DNA of 64,000 nucleotides from Convivina praedatoris. GTDB taxonomy: Bacteria > Bacillota > Bacilli > Lactobacillales > Lactobacillaceae. The notes beneath the pieces are model-generated. The model was not told the origin of the DNA. It did no database searches and saw only the letters and a program-made list of their open reading frames with translations. The stretch lies in the NCBI RefSeq assembly GCF_933208495.1, contig NZ_CAKOET010000002.1, positions 62,001 through 126,000 of the forward strand, read 5' to 3'. Positions 9,311 through 18,022 of this stretch are shown in pieces (positions within the stretch are counted from its first letter, which is position 1; each line of letters opens with the position of its first letter). Position numbers and translations under genes: made by a program.

Positions 9311-9327
9311 ATATAGCATGTTAGCCT
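9299..9327 (+). promoter_or_regulatory. Promoter of the fatty acid synthesis operon
   Basis: TTGACA (9299-9304), a 17-base spacer and TAGCCT (9322-9327) preceded by TGT give a consensus -35 with an extended -10. FabT box 1 covers the -35 and box 2 lies just downstream of the start site. Confidence 0.6.
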
Positions 9328-9346
9328 AAATACATTAAAAGGTTAT

Positions 9347-9359
9347 TTCGATAATCGAA
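9347..9359 (+). promoter_or_regulatory. FabT operator 2
   Basis: TTCGA-TAA-TCGAA is a perfect palindrome, centred 49 bases after box 1 and 36 bases before the first gene of the operon. The two boxes share the TCGAA right half-site. Confidence 0.7.
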
Positions 9360-9394
9360 GTATTTATATAAATTGTTATTTAGAGAGGACTACT

Positions 9395-9844
9395 ATGCCA
9401 GTTTTGACTACTACGGAAATTATGGAATTGATTCCAAATCGCTACCCAATTCTTTATATGGATTATGTTGAGGAAATGGTGCCAGATGAGTCAATCATGG
9501 CTGTTAAAAACGTTACAATCAATGAACAATATTTCCAAGGACATTTTCCTGGGAACCCTGTTATGCCAGGGGTTTTAATTATTGAGTCTTTGGCTCAAGC
9601 CGCTTCGATTTTAATTTTGTCTTCACCGCAGTTTAAGGGGAAGACGGCTTACATGACGGGTATTAACGATGCTAAATTTAAAAAAATGGTTGTACCTGGA
9701 GACGTTTTAAAGCTACATGTAACCTTTGGTAAGGTAAGAGAAAATATGGGAAGTGTATTGGTGACAGCCAAGGTTGATGGGAAGGTAGCCACTTCAGCGG
9801 AACTGATGTTTGTGGTTGCACCAGATGAAAAAGAGAATGAATGA
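9395..9844 (+). CDS. fabZ: 3-hydroxyacyl-ACP dehydratase, FabZ type (first copy)
   Basis: A 149-residue hotdog-fold dehydratase that removes water from 3-hydroxyacyl-ACP in each elongation cycle. The active-site His and Glu are both present (GHFPGNPVMPGVLIIESLAQ, about residues 48-67). A second FabZ lies at the other end of the operon (16149). In Enterococcus faecalis one of two FabZ-like proteins, FabN, also isomerises the double bond for unsaturated fatty acids. No fabM or fabA is seen here, so one copy may do this job. It is the first gene of the operon, overlapping fabT. Confidence 0.93.
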   Translation: MPVLTTTEIMELIPNRYPILYMDYVEEMVPDESIMAVKNVTINEQYFQGHFPGNPVMPGVLIIESLAQAASILILSSPQFKGKTAYMTGINDAKFKKMVVPGDVLKLHVTFGKVRENMGSVLVTAKVDGKVATSAELMFVVAPDEKENE

Positions 9845-10292
9845 ACCAGCTACAACATTTAACTTTGAAGAAACTAACCGTGAATTAGTTGAAGTTTTTA
9901 CCAACGTGATGTGGGTAGAAGAAAGAGCTCTAAATAAAGGACCGTTTTCTGATTTATCAGTTAAAGAAGTTCATACAATTGATGCAATCTCAATGTATGA
10001 GCAAAAAAGTGCTTCAGAAGTGGCTAAGCTTATTCACCTTACACCAAGTGCTATGACAACGGCCATTGATCGGTTAGTTGAAAAGGGCTATGTCGAACGT
10101 TGTCGTTCCAAGCGAGATCGTCGCGTGGTTGAATTAGTATTGACACATGCTGGTCGTGTCGTTTATCGTGCCCATCAAGAATTTCATCGAGGATTAACAC
10201 ATAGCCTCTTCGAAGATATGTCAGCAAATCAAATCAATACCCTTCAACGAGCTATTCATAGTTTGAAGATATACTTGGTTTCGTTGATTTAA
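9837..10292 (+). CDS. fabT: Fatty acid operon repressor FabT (MarR family)
   Basis: A 151-residue MarR-type winged-helix regulator (LTPSAMTTAIDRLVEKGYVER recognition-helix and wing region near residues 62-82). FabT binds palindromes in the fab promoter with acyl-ACP as corepressor and lowers fatty acid synthesis when exogenous fatty acids are available. Two such palindromes lie upstream at 9298 and 9347. The ATG at 9837 overlaps the end of fabZ. Its position as the second gene, before fabH, matches the usual FabT location next to fabH and acpP. Confidence 0.93.
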   Translation: MNEPATTFNFEETNRELVEVFTNVMWVEERALNKGPFSDLSVKEVHTIDAISMYEQKSASEVAKLIHLTPSAMTTAIDRLVEKGYVERCRSKRDRRVVELVLTHAGRVVYRAHQEFHRGLTHSLFEDMSANQINTLQRAIHSLKIYLVSLI

Positions 10293-10333
10293 AAATAGTG
10301 ATTGTTAAGGACCGGATAGAAATTTTGGAAAAC

Positions 10334-11299
10334 TTGAAAATTGCAGCTACTGCCCGCTATATTCCTGAACGAGTGGTCTCCAATAATGAACTCAGTACTA
10401 TTATGGATACTAGTGACGAGTGGATTTATCCTCGGACTGGTATTCATAATCGCCATGTAGTCACTGATGAAAATACTTCTGATTTAGCTACCCATGTGGC
10501 ACAACAGCTATTGGAGAAATCAGGCTGGTCAGCTGATGAGTTAGATTTTATTATCATTTCCACCATGTCGCCTGATTCCTTATCCCCTCATACTGCAGCG
10601 ATTGTTCAAGGAAATATTAAGGCTAGTAAGGCCTTTGCTTTTGACCTTAATGCGGCCTGTTCAGGATTTGTTTACGGTCTATCAGCCGCTTCAGCCCTGC
10701 TATCTTCTGGACGTTATCGCAAGGGAATGTTTATTGGAGCTGAGGTGCTTTCTAAGTTGGTAGATTGGAAAGATCGAACGGTTTCAGTTTTGTTTGGTGA
10801 TGGTGCTGGTGGTGTATTGTTAGAGCAAACTGATGAATCTGTTGGTTTAATTGCTGAAGAACTACAGTCTTATGGTGAAATGGGAAATGCTATTTTAACA
10901 GGACGTTTTGCCAATCGAAATGCCTTTTCAGGTGAAATTTTACCGTTAGATCCTTATTTTCATCAGGATGGCCGTAGTGTGTATGGTTTTGCTACTCGTG
11001 AAGTACCTAAGATTATGAATAAGGCTCTTGATAAGGCTGGTTTAGCTGCTGATGATGTTGACTTGTATTTAGCCCATCAAGCAAATGAACGAATTATCCG
11101 TTCAATGGCTAAGAACTTTGGTCAAGATTTGGCTAAGTTTCCAACTAACATGGCCGAGTATGGCAATACATCAGCTGGATCAACCGCCATTTTATTGGAT
11201 GAATTGGTTGAATCAGGCCAGGTTCATCCCGGTATGAAAATCGCCTTTGTCGGCTTTGGTGGTGGTTTAGCTATCGGCGTACAAATCTGGCAATTATAA
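10334..11299 (+). CDS. fabH: Beta-ketoacyl-ACP synthase III
   Basis: Starts fatty acid synthesis by condensing acetyl-CoA with malonyl-ACP. The Cys-His-Asn triad is complete: AACSGFVYG, LAHQANERI and YGNTSAGS. The length of about 321 residues from the TTG at 10334 matches the family, which usually begins with MKI-like residues just before ATARYIP. A GTG at 10298 would add 12 residues, and the start remains uncertain because neither site has a strong ribosome sequence. It is transcribed with fabT upstream and acpP downstream. Confidence 0.94.
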   Translation: MKIAATARYIPERVVSNNELSTIMDTSDEWIYPRTGIHNRHVVTDENTSDLATHVAQQLLEKSGWSADELDFIIISTMSPDSLSPHTAAIVQGNIKASKAFAFDLNAACSGFVYGLSAASALLSSGRYRKGMFIGAEVLSKLVDWKDRTVSVLFGDGAGGVLLEQTDESVGLIAEELQSYGEMGNAILTGRFANRNAFSGEILPLDPYFHQDGRSVYGFATREVPKIMNKALDKAGLAADDVDLYLAHQANERIIRSMAKNFGQDLAKFPTNMAEYGNTSAGSTAILLDELVESGQVHPGMKIAFVGFGGGLAIGVQIWQL

Positions 11300-11311
11300 A
11301 ATTTTAGTAAC

Positions 11312-11333
11312 ACGGTGTAGTAGGCTGCACCGT
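11312..11333 (+). other. Intergenic hairpin between fabH and acpP
   Basis: ACGGTG pairs with CACCGT around a 10-base loop. There is no T run after it, so it is not a terminator. It may stabilise or process the acpP message, which must be made in excess over its neighbours. Confidence 0.4.
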
Positions 11334-11377
11334 AAAAATCAAACGTATTTTTCGGTTTATATATAGGAGAAAGAAAC

Positions 11378-11620
11378 ATGACTAACGAAGAGATTTTTAA
11401 CAAGGTAGACGAGATTTTGGTTGACCAATTTGACTTGGAAGAAGGCGAAGTTAAGTTGGAAACTAACTTGACTGATGATATCGATGCCGATTCATTGGAC
11501 TTGTTTGAAGTTTTGAACCGTGTGGAAGATGACTTTGACATCAAGTTGGAAGTTGCTGAAGACATTAAGACTGTTCAAGACTTGGTTAACAAAATTAAGG
11601 AACAAACTGACAAGAAGTAA
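11378..11620 (+). CDS. acpP: Acyl carrier protein
   Basis: An 80-residue acidic protein that carries growing acyl chains on a phosphopantetheine attached to the serine in DADSLDLFEV (about residue 39). The length and net acidity are typical. A strong ribosome site (AGGAGA) and biased codons suggest high expression. It lies inside the fab operon between fabH and fabK and is flanked by small hairpins at 11312 and 11629. Confidence 0.97.
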   Translation: MTNEEIFNKVDEILVDQFDLEEGEVKLETNLTDDIDADSLDLFEVLNRVEDDFDIKLEVAEDIKTVQDLVNKIKEQTDKK

Positions 11621-11628
11621 TATCACAA

Positions 11629-11652
11629 GCGGTACGTTATACCGCGTACATA
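11629..11652 (+). other. Intergenic hairpin followed by GTACATA, between acpP and fabK
   Basis: GCGGTA and TACCGC form a 6-base stem with a 5-base loop, immediately followed by GTACATA. The same arrangement, with a different stem, occurs between accB and the second fabZ (16098-16122). There is no T run, so it is not a standard terminator. Confidence 0.45.
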
Positions 11653-11677
11653 GGATTGATAATAAGAGGATAAACAG

Positions 11678-12643
11678 ATGACTGTAGAAATTAATAACCC
11701 AATCTTTGAAAAATTAGGAATGAAATATCCGATTGTTGAGGGTGGTATGACTTGGGCCGGAACTGGGGCCTTAGCTGCTGCCGTTTCAGAAGCTGGTGGA
11801 CTAGGCTTTATTGGGACTGGTTATTGGCACGGGGATGATGTTCGCCGTGAAATTAAGCGCGCTAAAGCATTAACTGATAAGCCATTTGGTGTAAATGTCA
11901 TGCTTATGAGTCGTCATATCCGCGAAGTGTTTGACGTTATTTTAGAAGAGGGCGTCAAGGTTGTTGCCACTGGTGCAGGTGATCCTTCACCATTCTTAGA
12001 TGAGTTACATGCTGCTGGAATTATTGTTATGCCAGTTGTTCCTTCGGTTTCTTTAGCAAAGATGATGGAGCGTAAAGGTGTGGATGCGGTCATTGCTGAA
12101 GGTATGGAATCTGGTGGTCATATTGGCCAAATGACAACTATGACTTTGATTCCACAAGTAGTGGATGCCGTTTCCATTCCAGTTATTGCTGCTGGTGGTA
12201 TTGGCGATGGTCGCGGAGTTGCTGCTGCTTTCATGTTAGGCGCTTCTGGGGTTCAAATGGGGACTCGTTTCCTAACTGCAACTGAGTCTGAAATTCATGA
12301 GAATTTTAAGAAAAAGATTTTGAAGGCTCGTGATATTGATACGATTATCACTGGTAATTTACTTGGTAGTCGTGCTCGAGTTTTGAAAAATAAGATGGCT
12401 AAAGAATTTGTTAAAAATGAAGTCAATGAACTACAAAAACCCAAGCCGGATTATGAAACTATTGAAAAATTAGAGTCTGGTACCTTAAGGGCGGCTGTAC
12501 AAGATGGTGATAAGGACCACGGAGCTTTCATGGCCGGTCAAATATCTGGTTTGATTAATGATGAAAAACCAGTAGCTGATATCTTAGCTGATATTTGGGC
12601 GCAAGCGACAGAATTAATGGGAATTCCAGATACAACCAAGTAA
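11678..12643 (+). CDS. fabK: Enoyl-ACP reductase II, FMN-dependent
   Basis: A 321-residue FMN-containing TIM-barrel enzyme of the nitronate monooxygenase superfamily that reduces trans-2-enoyl-ACP with NAD(P)H. Features are the N-terminal KYPIVEGGMTWAG, the FMN-phosphate motif IPVIAAGGIGDGRG and GASGVQMGTRFL. FabK replaces FabI in many lactobacilli and streptococci, and no fabI is present in this operon. It is followed after 17 bases by fabD, in the conserved order fabK-fabD-fabG-fabF. Confidence 0.95.
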   Translation: MTVEINNPIFEKLGMKYPIVEGGMTWAGTGALAAAVSEAGGLGFIGTGYWHGDDVRREIKRAKALTDKPFGVNVMLMSRHIREVFDVILEEGVKVVATGAGDPSPFLDELHAAGIIVMPVVPSVSLAKMMERKGVDAVIAEGMESGGHIGQMTTMTLIPQVVDAVSIPVIAAGGIGDGRGVAAAFMLGASGVQMGTRFLTATESEIHENFKKKILKARDIDTIITGNLLGSRARVLKNKMAKEFVKNEVNELQKPKPDYETIEKLESGTLRAAVQDGDKDHGAFMAGQISGLINDEKPVADILADIWAQATELMGIPDTTK

Positions 12644-12660
12644 GGGAGTAGGATACAACC

Positions 12661-13599
12661 ATGAAAATCGGATTAATGTTTTCAGGGCAGGGAGCTCAGC
12701 AAGTTGATATGGGGATGGATTTCTACCAATCACTGCCAGCCTACCGCAATCTAATTGATCAAGCCTCTCAGCAACTTGGCTATGATTTAACTGAAGTAGC
12801 ACAAGATGAAAGTAAAATTAAGCAAACTGAGTTCGCACAACCTGCGATCGTGGCCATGAGTTTAGCTATTGTGCAGGCTTTGGGGGCTGATTTACCAAAG
12901 CCTGCAGCTAGTGTTGGCCTTAGTCTAGGAGAATACTCTGCATTAGCTGCGGCTGGAGCGATGAGTTTTGATCAAGTATTGGCTATTATCAAAGACCGCG
13001 GTCGCTATATGCAAGAAGTTGGGGACCAAAATCCAGGTAAAATGGTTGCGGTAATGGGTGATGATCAAGATTTGATTGTGACTACTTTAAAAAAGCTGCA
13101 AGAGCGTGGTCTGCAAGTTTATCCTGCTAATTTTAATACTTTTGCACAACTAGTAATTGGTGGTGTGGCCGCTGATGTTGATCAAGCAGTGGACGAGTTA
13201 ACCGCTGCTGGCATCAAACGTATGGTTGAATTACCAGTTGTAGGTGCCTTCCACACACCACTTTTAAATGAGGCTGCTCTTCGTTTGCAGAATCGTTTAG
13301 CTGATGAGACATTCCAACCGTTGCTTTATCCAGTTTATTCTAATACTACGAAACAACCTTTTATTATTGATCAATTAAAAGACACGTTGAGGAAACAAAT
13401 TGTTTCACCAACATATTTTGCGCAAGACTTACAGGCTATGTTGGACCAAGGTGTGGATACTCTGATTGAGATCGGCCCTGCCGCAACTTTGGTTAAATTT
13501 GCTAAAAAGATTGCACCCAAGGAAGTGGCGCGTCATTCAATCACCGACCTAGATAGTTTCCGAGAAGTACAGCAAATGTTAAGTGCTGGAAAGGAATAA
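12661..13599 (+). CDS. fabD: Malonyl-CoA:ACP transacylase
   Basis: A 312-residue enzyme that transfers malonyl from CoA to acyl carrier protein. The nucleophilic serine sits in GLSLGEYSAL (about residue 88), the N-terminus carries FSGQGAQ, and the catalytic histidine is in GAFHTPLL. It ends 2 bases before fabG, consistent with translational coupling in the fab operon. Confidence 0.96.
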   Translation: MKIGLMFSGQGAQQVDMGMDFYQSLPAYRNLIDQASQQLGYDLTEVAQDESKIKQTEFAQPAIVAMSLAIVQALGADLPKPAASVGLSLGEYSALAAAGAMSFDQVLAIIKDRGRYMQEVGDQNPGKMVAVMGDDQDLIVTTLKKLQERGLQVYPANFNTFAQLVIGGVAADVDQAVDELTAAGIKRMVELPVVGAFHTPLLNEAALRLQNRLADETFQPLLYPVYSNTTKQPFIIDQLKDTLRKQIVSPTYFAQDLQAMLDQGVDTLIEIGPAATLVKFAKKIAPKEVARHSITDLDSFREVQQMLSAGKE

Positions 13600-13601
13600 A
13601 A

Positions 13602-14330
13602 ATGAATTTTACCGATAAAACTGTATTAGTGACCGGATCCTCGCGAGGCATTGGCCTAGCAATTGCACATGCTTTTGATAAGCTGGGTGCTCGGTTAATC
13701 TTACACGCACGTTCAGCCATTAAACCAGAAGTAATTGCCAGTTTTCATCAGGAACCATTGACTTTACAATTTGATATTGCTGATGCTAAAGCTGCTGAAG
13801 AAGCATTGAAGGCTTTGTACAAGCAAGATGACTTTGAAGGTATTGACATTTTAGTTAATAATGCCGGTATCACTAAAGATCAAATCACTATTGGTATGTT
13901 ACCTGCTGATTTTGCCCAAGTGGTTAACGTAAATTTGAATGGGACGTTTAACGTAACGCAGCCTATTTTTAAGAAAATGATTCGCCAAAAGCACGGTTCA
14001 ATTATTAATATTAGTTCCGTTGTTGGGCAAATGGGTAATGTTGGGCAGGTTAATTATTCAGCTGCTAAGGCGGGATTAATTGGTATGACTAAGACTTTGG
14101 CCAAAGAAGGTGCTCGACGTCAAATTCAAGTTAATGCAATCGCACCAGGGATGATTGTTTCTGATATGACTGATCAATTATCAGATAAGGCGCGTAAATC
14201 ACTTTTGGAAAGTATCCCTTTGAGCCGATTTGGTTCAGCAGAAGATGTTGCTGATGTTGCTGTTTTTCTAGCGGGTAATAACTATATTACTGGGCAAACA
14301 ATTACAGTTGATGGTGGTTTACATATTTAA
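13602..14330 (+). CDS. fabG: 3-oxoacyl-ACP reductase
   Basis: A 242-residue short-chain dehydrogenase that reduces 3-oxoacyl-ACP with NADPH. It has the cofactor motif TGSSRGIG, the NNAG motif, and the catalytic Ser-Tyr-Lys in ISSVVGQMG and NYSAAKAG, with C-terminal GQTITVDGGL. It lies between fabD and fabF, in the standard order. The length is typical. Confidence 0.96.
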   Translation: MNFTDKTVLVTGSSRGIGLAIAHAFDKLGARLILHARSAIKPEVIASFHQEPLTLQFDIADAKAAEEALKALYKQDDFEGIDILVNNAGITKDQITIGMLPADFAQVVNVNLNGTFNVTQPIFKKMIRQKHGSIINISSVVGQMGNVGQVNYSAAKAGLIGMTKTLAKEGARRQIQVNAIAPGMIVSDMTDQLSDKARKSLLESIPLSRFGSAEDVADVAVFLAGNNYITGQTITVDGGLHI

Positions 14331-14354
14331 ATCGTTGGATAGAGAGGATAGAAT

Positions 14355-15620
14355 ATGACACGAGTAGTAATTACCGGAATTGGGGCAGTTACCCCCCTTG
14401 GAAATGATACCGAGACCTTTTTGGATGGTATTTTTAATGAAAAGATAGGTATCAAGCCAATTACTAAGTTTGATGCGAGTGAGACTGGTATTACCGTTGC
14501 TGGGCAGGTTGATGGCTTTGATCCTGCTCAACGAGTTGGAAAACGTGATGCCCGTAAGTTGGATTTGTTTTCACAGTATGCTATCGATGCTGCTGATCAA
14601 GCAATGGAACAAGCTGGTTTAAAGGCTCCTGAAGGATCTGAAGTGCCAACTACTGTGGCTGATTCAACTCGGTTTGGTGTTATTTTAGGAAACGGGATTG
14701 GTGGTTTGACGACCATCCAAGAACAAGTAATTAAGATGCATGATAAAGGTCCTCAACGAGTAAGTCCTTTGTTTGTGCCTGAATCCATTCCTAATATGGT
14801 ATCAGGGAATGTATCTCTTCGTTTTGGCGCTAAGGGTGTTAACTTTACAGTTGTAACGGCCTGTGCCTCAGCTACGAACGCTGTTGGGGAAGCTTTTTGG
14901 CGGATTCAATCTGGTAAGGAAGATGTGATGTTAACTGGTGGTGCTGAAGCTACGGTTAACGAGATTGGAATTGCCGGTTTCGCTGCTTTGACTGCTCTTT
15001 CTAAGGAAACTAATCCAGCCAAGGCTTCTAAGCCATTTGATAAAAATCGTCATGGGTTCGTCTTAGGTGAGGGATCAGGTGTTATGGTCCTTGAGAGCTT
15101 AGAACATGCCCAAGCACGTGGTGCTAATATTTTGGCTGAAGTAGTTGGTTACGGTGTTTCATCCGATGCTTATCATATGACCAGTCCCGCTCCTGATGGG
15201 GAAGGTGCTGCTCGGGCTATGAAAGCTGCTTTGGCTGATGCGCAAATTACACCCGAACAAGTAACTTATATTAATGCTCACGGAACTGCTACGGGTGCCA
15301 ATGATTCAGCTGAATCAGAAGCCATTGCTTCAATCTTTGGCCCTAACTCAGTCTTAGTGTCATCTACTAAGGGAATGACTGGTCACTTACTTGGTGCGGC
15401 AGGAGCCATTGAAGCGGTTGCTTCAATCGGTAGTTTGCTACGTGGTCAAGTACCAGTAAACGTTGGTTTTGACGAACCAGATGAACATACTAAGTTGGTT
15501 AACTTGGTTGATAAGAGTAGCAAAAATACTGCTCCTGAATATGTTATGAGTGCTAACTATGGCTTTGGTGGACATAATGCCGCTGTAGTCTTTAAAAAAT
15601 GGGCGGGAGATAATAAGTAA
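14355..15620 (+). CDS. fabF: Beta-ketoacyl-ACP synthase II
   Basis: A 421-residue condensing enzyme that elongates acyl-ACP with malonyl-ACP. The Cys-His-His triad is visible: VTACASATNA, NAHGTATGAND and GMTGHLLGAAG. It ends with the conserved NYGFGGHNA. The stop codon overlaps the start of accB by one base (TAATG), so elongation and malonyl-CoA supply are translated together. Confidence 0.97.
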   Translation: MTRVVITGIGAVTPLGNDTETFLDGIFNEKIGIKPITKFDASETGITVAGQVDGFDPAQRVGKRDARKLDLFSQYAIDAADQAMEQAGLKAPEGSEVPTTVADSTRFGVILGNGIGGLTTIQEQVIKMHDKGPQRVSPLFVPESIPNMVSGNVSLRFGAKGVNFTVVTACASATNAVGEAFWRIQSGKEDVMLTGGAEATVNEIGIAGFAALTALSKETNPAKASKPFDKNRHGFVLGEGSGVMVLESLEHAQARGANILAEVVGYGVSSDAYHMTSPAPDGEGAARAMKAALADAQITPEQVTYINAHGTATGANDSAESEAIASIFGPNSVLVSSTKGMTGHLLGAAGAIEAVASIGSLLRGQVPVNVGFDEPDEHTKLVNLVDKSSKNTAPEYVMSANYGFGGHNAAVVFKKWAGDNK

Positions 15621-16090
15621 TGGACCTGAATATTAAAGAAATCCGAGAATTGATGGCGGATCTTGAGAAGGGTTCACTACGAGAAGTAAACATCCAAGAG
15701 GGTGACTTTGCTTTGCATCTTTCTAAAAATGAAAATATTACGAGCCCAGTAATTGCTCCGGTTGCTGCAACATCAGCGACTCCAGTGGCTACTACGCCTG
15801 TACCAACTACAGAAACAGTATCGGATGCTAGCCAATCAGCATCAGTTTCAGGTGAAGAAATTAAGGCACCAATGGTGGGAACAGTTTACTTGAAGCCTAA
15901 ACCAGATATGCCTGACTTTAAACAGGTTGGGGATCATGTTGAAGCTGGTGAAACCGTTGCAATTATTGAAGCAATGAAGCTAATGACGGACATTAAAAGT
16001 GACGTTACTGGTACCATTGCGCAAGTGTTAGTTAAAAATGAAGAAGTGGTTGATTATGATAAGCCACTTTATCTAATAACAGTTGATTAA
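15620..16090 (+). CDS. accB: Biotin carboxyl carrier protein of acetyl-CoA carboxylase
   Basis: A 156-residue carrier whose biotin is attached to the lysine in EAMKLM (about residue 122). It has an N-terminal helix, a proline/threonine/alanine-rich linker (about residues 48-78) and a C-terminal biotinyl domain. It carries the carboxyl group from AccC to the AccAD transferase. It needs biotin ligase, which is not in this window. It is coupled to fabF. Confidence 0.96.
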   Translation: MDLNIKEIRELMADLEKGSLREVNIQEGDFALHLSKNENITSPVIAPVAATSATPVATTPVPTTETVSDASQSASVSGEEIKAPMVGTVYLKPKPDMPDFKQVGDHVEAGETVAIIEAMKLMTDIKSDVTGTIAQVLVKNEEVVDYDKPLYLITVD

Positions 16091-16097
16091 TTAGCAT

Positions 16098-16122
16098 GTT
16101 TGGTTTCGGCCAAACGTACATA
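16098..16122 (+). other. Intergenic hairpin followed by GTACATA, between accB and fabZ
   Basis: GTTTGG and CCAAAC form a 6-base stem, directly followed by GTACATA. It is a second example of the arrangement seen after acpP. The stem sequence differs but the position and the 3' heptamer are the same. Confidence 0.45.
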
Positions 16123-16148
16123 AGTCAAAACAAAAGGAGAGAGTGTAA

Positions 16149-16580
16149 ATGACTATTTTAAATACCCAGGAAATTCAAGAAATTTTGCCACACCGTTATC
16201 CTATGTTGATGTTGGATACGGTTGAAGAATTAGAGCCTGGTAAGCGAGCTGTAGCTTTGAAAAATATCAGTATCAACGAAGAAATTTTTCAAGGACATTT
16301 TCCTGGTAATCCGACCTTTCCAGGGGCATTAACAGTTGAAGCGCTTGCTCAAACTGGTGCTGTAGCCTTGTTGTCTATGCCAGAATTCAAAGGTAAGACT
16401 GCTTATTTCGGTGGCATCAAAAAGGCTCGTTATCGTAAGATGGTTCGTCCTGGGGATCAAGTTCGCCTAGAAGTGACATTGGATCGTTTGCGAGGTCCTA
16501 TCGGCACAGGCAAGGGAATTGCTTGGGTTAACGGCAAGAAAGCCACAACCGCTGAACTAACCTTTATCATTGGAGAATAG
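16149..16580 (+). CDS. fabZ: 3-hydroxyacyl-ACP dehydratase FabZ (second copy)
   Basis: A 143-residue hotdog dehydratase with both catalytic residues in HFPGNPTFPGALTVEALAQ. It is clearly a paralogue of the first gene of the operon but diverged around the active-site tunnel (TFPGALTVEALAQ against VMPGVLIIESLAQ). Its place between accB and accC is the usual one for the housekeeping FabZ of lactic acid bacteria. AGGAGAGAG precedes the ATG. It ends 1 base before accC. Confidence 0.94.
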   Translation: MTILNTQEIQEILPHRYPMLMLDTVEELEPGKRAVALKNISINEEIFQGHFPGNPTFPGALTVEALAQTGAVALLSMPEFKGKTAYFGGIKKARYRKMVRPGDQVRLEVTLDRLRGPIGTGKGIAWVNGKKATTAELTFIIGE

Positions 16581-16581
16581 A

Positions 16582-17970
16582 ATGTTTAAAAAAGTATTGG
16601 TAGCCAATCGGGGAGAGGTGGCAGTACGTATTATCCGCACCCTTCAGGAAATGGGAATCACTGCAGTAGCAATTTATTCTACGGTAGATCGGGATAGTTT
16701 ACACGTGCAGATAGCTGATGAGGCCATTTGTGTTGGTGGCCCTAAACCTACTGACTCCTACTTAAACATGAAAAACGTGATAAGTGCCGCTGTGTTAACT
16801 GGCTCTGAAGCAATTCATCCCGGTTACGGTTTCTTATCGGAGAATAGTTTATTTGCTGAAATGGTCGGTGAAGTTGGCATTAAGTGGATTGGTCCTCGAC
16901 CAGAAACTATTGATTTAATGGGAAACAAAGCTAATGCGCGTGAAGAGATGCGTAAGGCTAAGGTGCCTGTGATTCCAGGATCAGAAGGCTTTATCCACAA
17001 TGTCGACGAAGCTAAAGTCGTTGCTCAAGAAATTGGCTATCCTCTACTATTGAAAGCTGCTGCTGGTGGTGGTGGTAAGGGAATGCGTTTTGTTTATCAT
17101 GAAGAGGAACTAGCTGAAAAGTTTGACAGTGCTCAAAGTGAAGCGCAAGTTTCTTATGGTGACGAACACATGTACATTGAAAAAGTGATGACCCATGTTC
17201 GTCACATCGAGATGCAAGTGGTTCGTGATCAGAATGGTCATGTTTTATGTTTGCCGGAACGAAACTGTTCCCTACAACGTCGTAATCAAAAGGTCATGGA
17301 AGAATCACCAGCTGCTTCAGTTACGCCAACTATGCGAGCTGAATTAGCTGATATTGTGACCAAGGCGGTTAATGCCATTGACTATGAAAATACCGGAACG
17401 ATTGAATTTTTGCAGGATCATGATGGTAAGTTCTATTTCATGGAAATGAACACTCGAATTCAAGTTGAGCATCCCGTGACTGAGATGGTCACTGGCTTGG
17501 ACCTGGTTCGTTTACAGGTCCAAGTGGCTGCGGGTATGGATTTACCTCTTCAACAAGAAGATATTCAAATTAAGGGCCATGCGGTTGAAATGCGATTAAC
17601 AGCTGAAAAACCAGAACAAGATTTTGCGCCAAGTGCTGGAAAGATTGAATTTGTATTCTTACCAACTGGTGGACCGGGTGTTCGAATTGATTCAGCTCTT
17701 TATACCGGAGACACTATTCAACCCTTCTATGATTCGATGATTGCCAAGTTAATTGCTCATGATAATACACGAGCAGAAGCATTAACAAAATTGGAACGTA
17801 TTGTTGACGAGACTGTTGTGGTAGGAGTGTCTACTAGTCGAAAGTTCCAAAAGGCACTTTTGTTAGATGAAAATGTTCAAAATGATCGTTTTGATACCAA
17901 GTATTTGGAAGATGGTTTCCTACCAAATTGGGAGAAACATAAAGCTGAATTAGTAGCTCAAGATGATTAA
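16582..17970 (+). CDS. accC: Biotin carboxylase subunit of acetyl-CoA carboxylase
   Basis: A 462-residue ATP-grasp enzyme that carboxylates the biotin on AccB with bicarbonate and ATP. It shows VANRGEVAVRIIR at the N-terminus, the glycine-rich ATP loop KAAAGGGGKGMR, the metal-binding EMNTRIQVEHPVTE and the C-terminal biotin carboxylase domain. The length is typical. The ATG at 16582 follows the fabZ stop immediately, with GGAG inside the end of fabZ as the ribosome site. Confidence 0.97.
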   Translation: MFKKVLVANRGEVAVRIIRTLQEMGITAVAIYSTVDRDSLHVQIADEAICVGGPKPTDSYLNMKNVISAAVLTGSEAIHPGYGFLSENSLFAEMVGEVGIKWIGPRPETIDLMGNKANAREEMRKAKVPVIPGSEGFIHNVDEAKVVAQEIGYPLLLKAAAGGGGKGMRFVYHEEELAEKFDSAQSEAQVSYGDEHMYIEKVMTHVRHIEMQVVRDQNGHVLCLPERNCSLQRRNQKVMEESPAASVTPTMRAELADIVTKAVNAIDYENTGTIEFLQDHDGKFYFMEMNTRIQVEHPVTEMVTGLDLVRLQVQVAAGMDLPLQQEDIQIKGHAVEMRLTAEKPEQDFAPSAGKIEFVFLPTGGPGVRIDSALYTGDTIQPFYDSMIAKLIAHDNTRAEALTKLERIVDETVVVGVSTSRKFQKALLLDENVQNDRFDTKYLEDGFLPNWEKHKAELVAQDD

Positions 17971-18022
17971 TTTGTCTGTTTGATTCTTGGCCGGAGAATT
18001 AGAGGAGAAGGCGTCAAAGACT

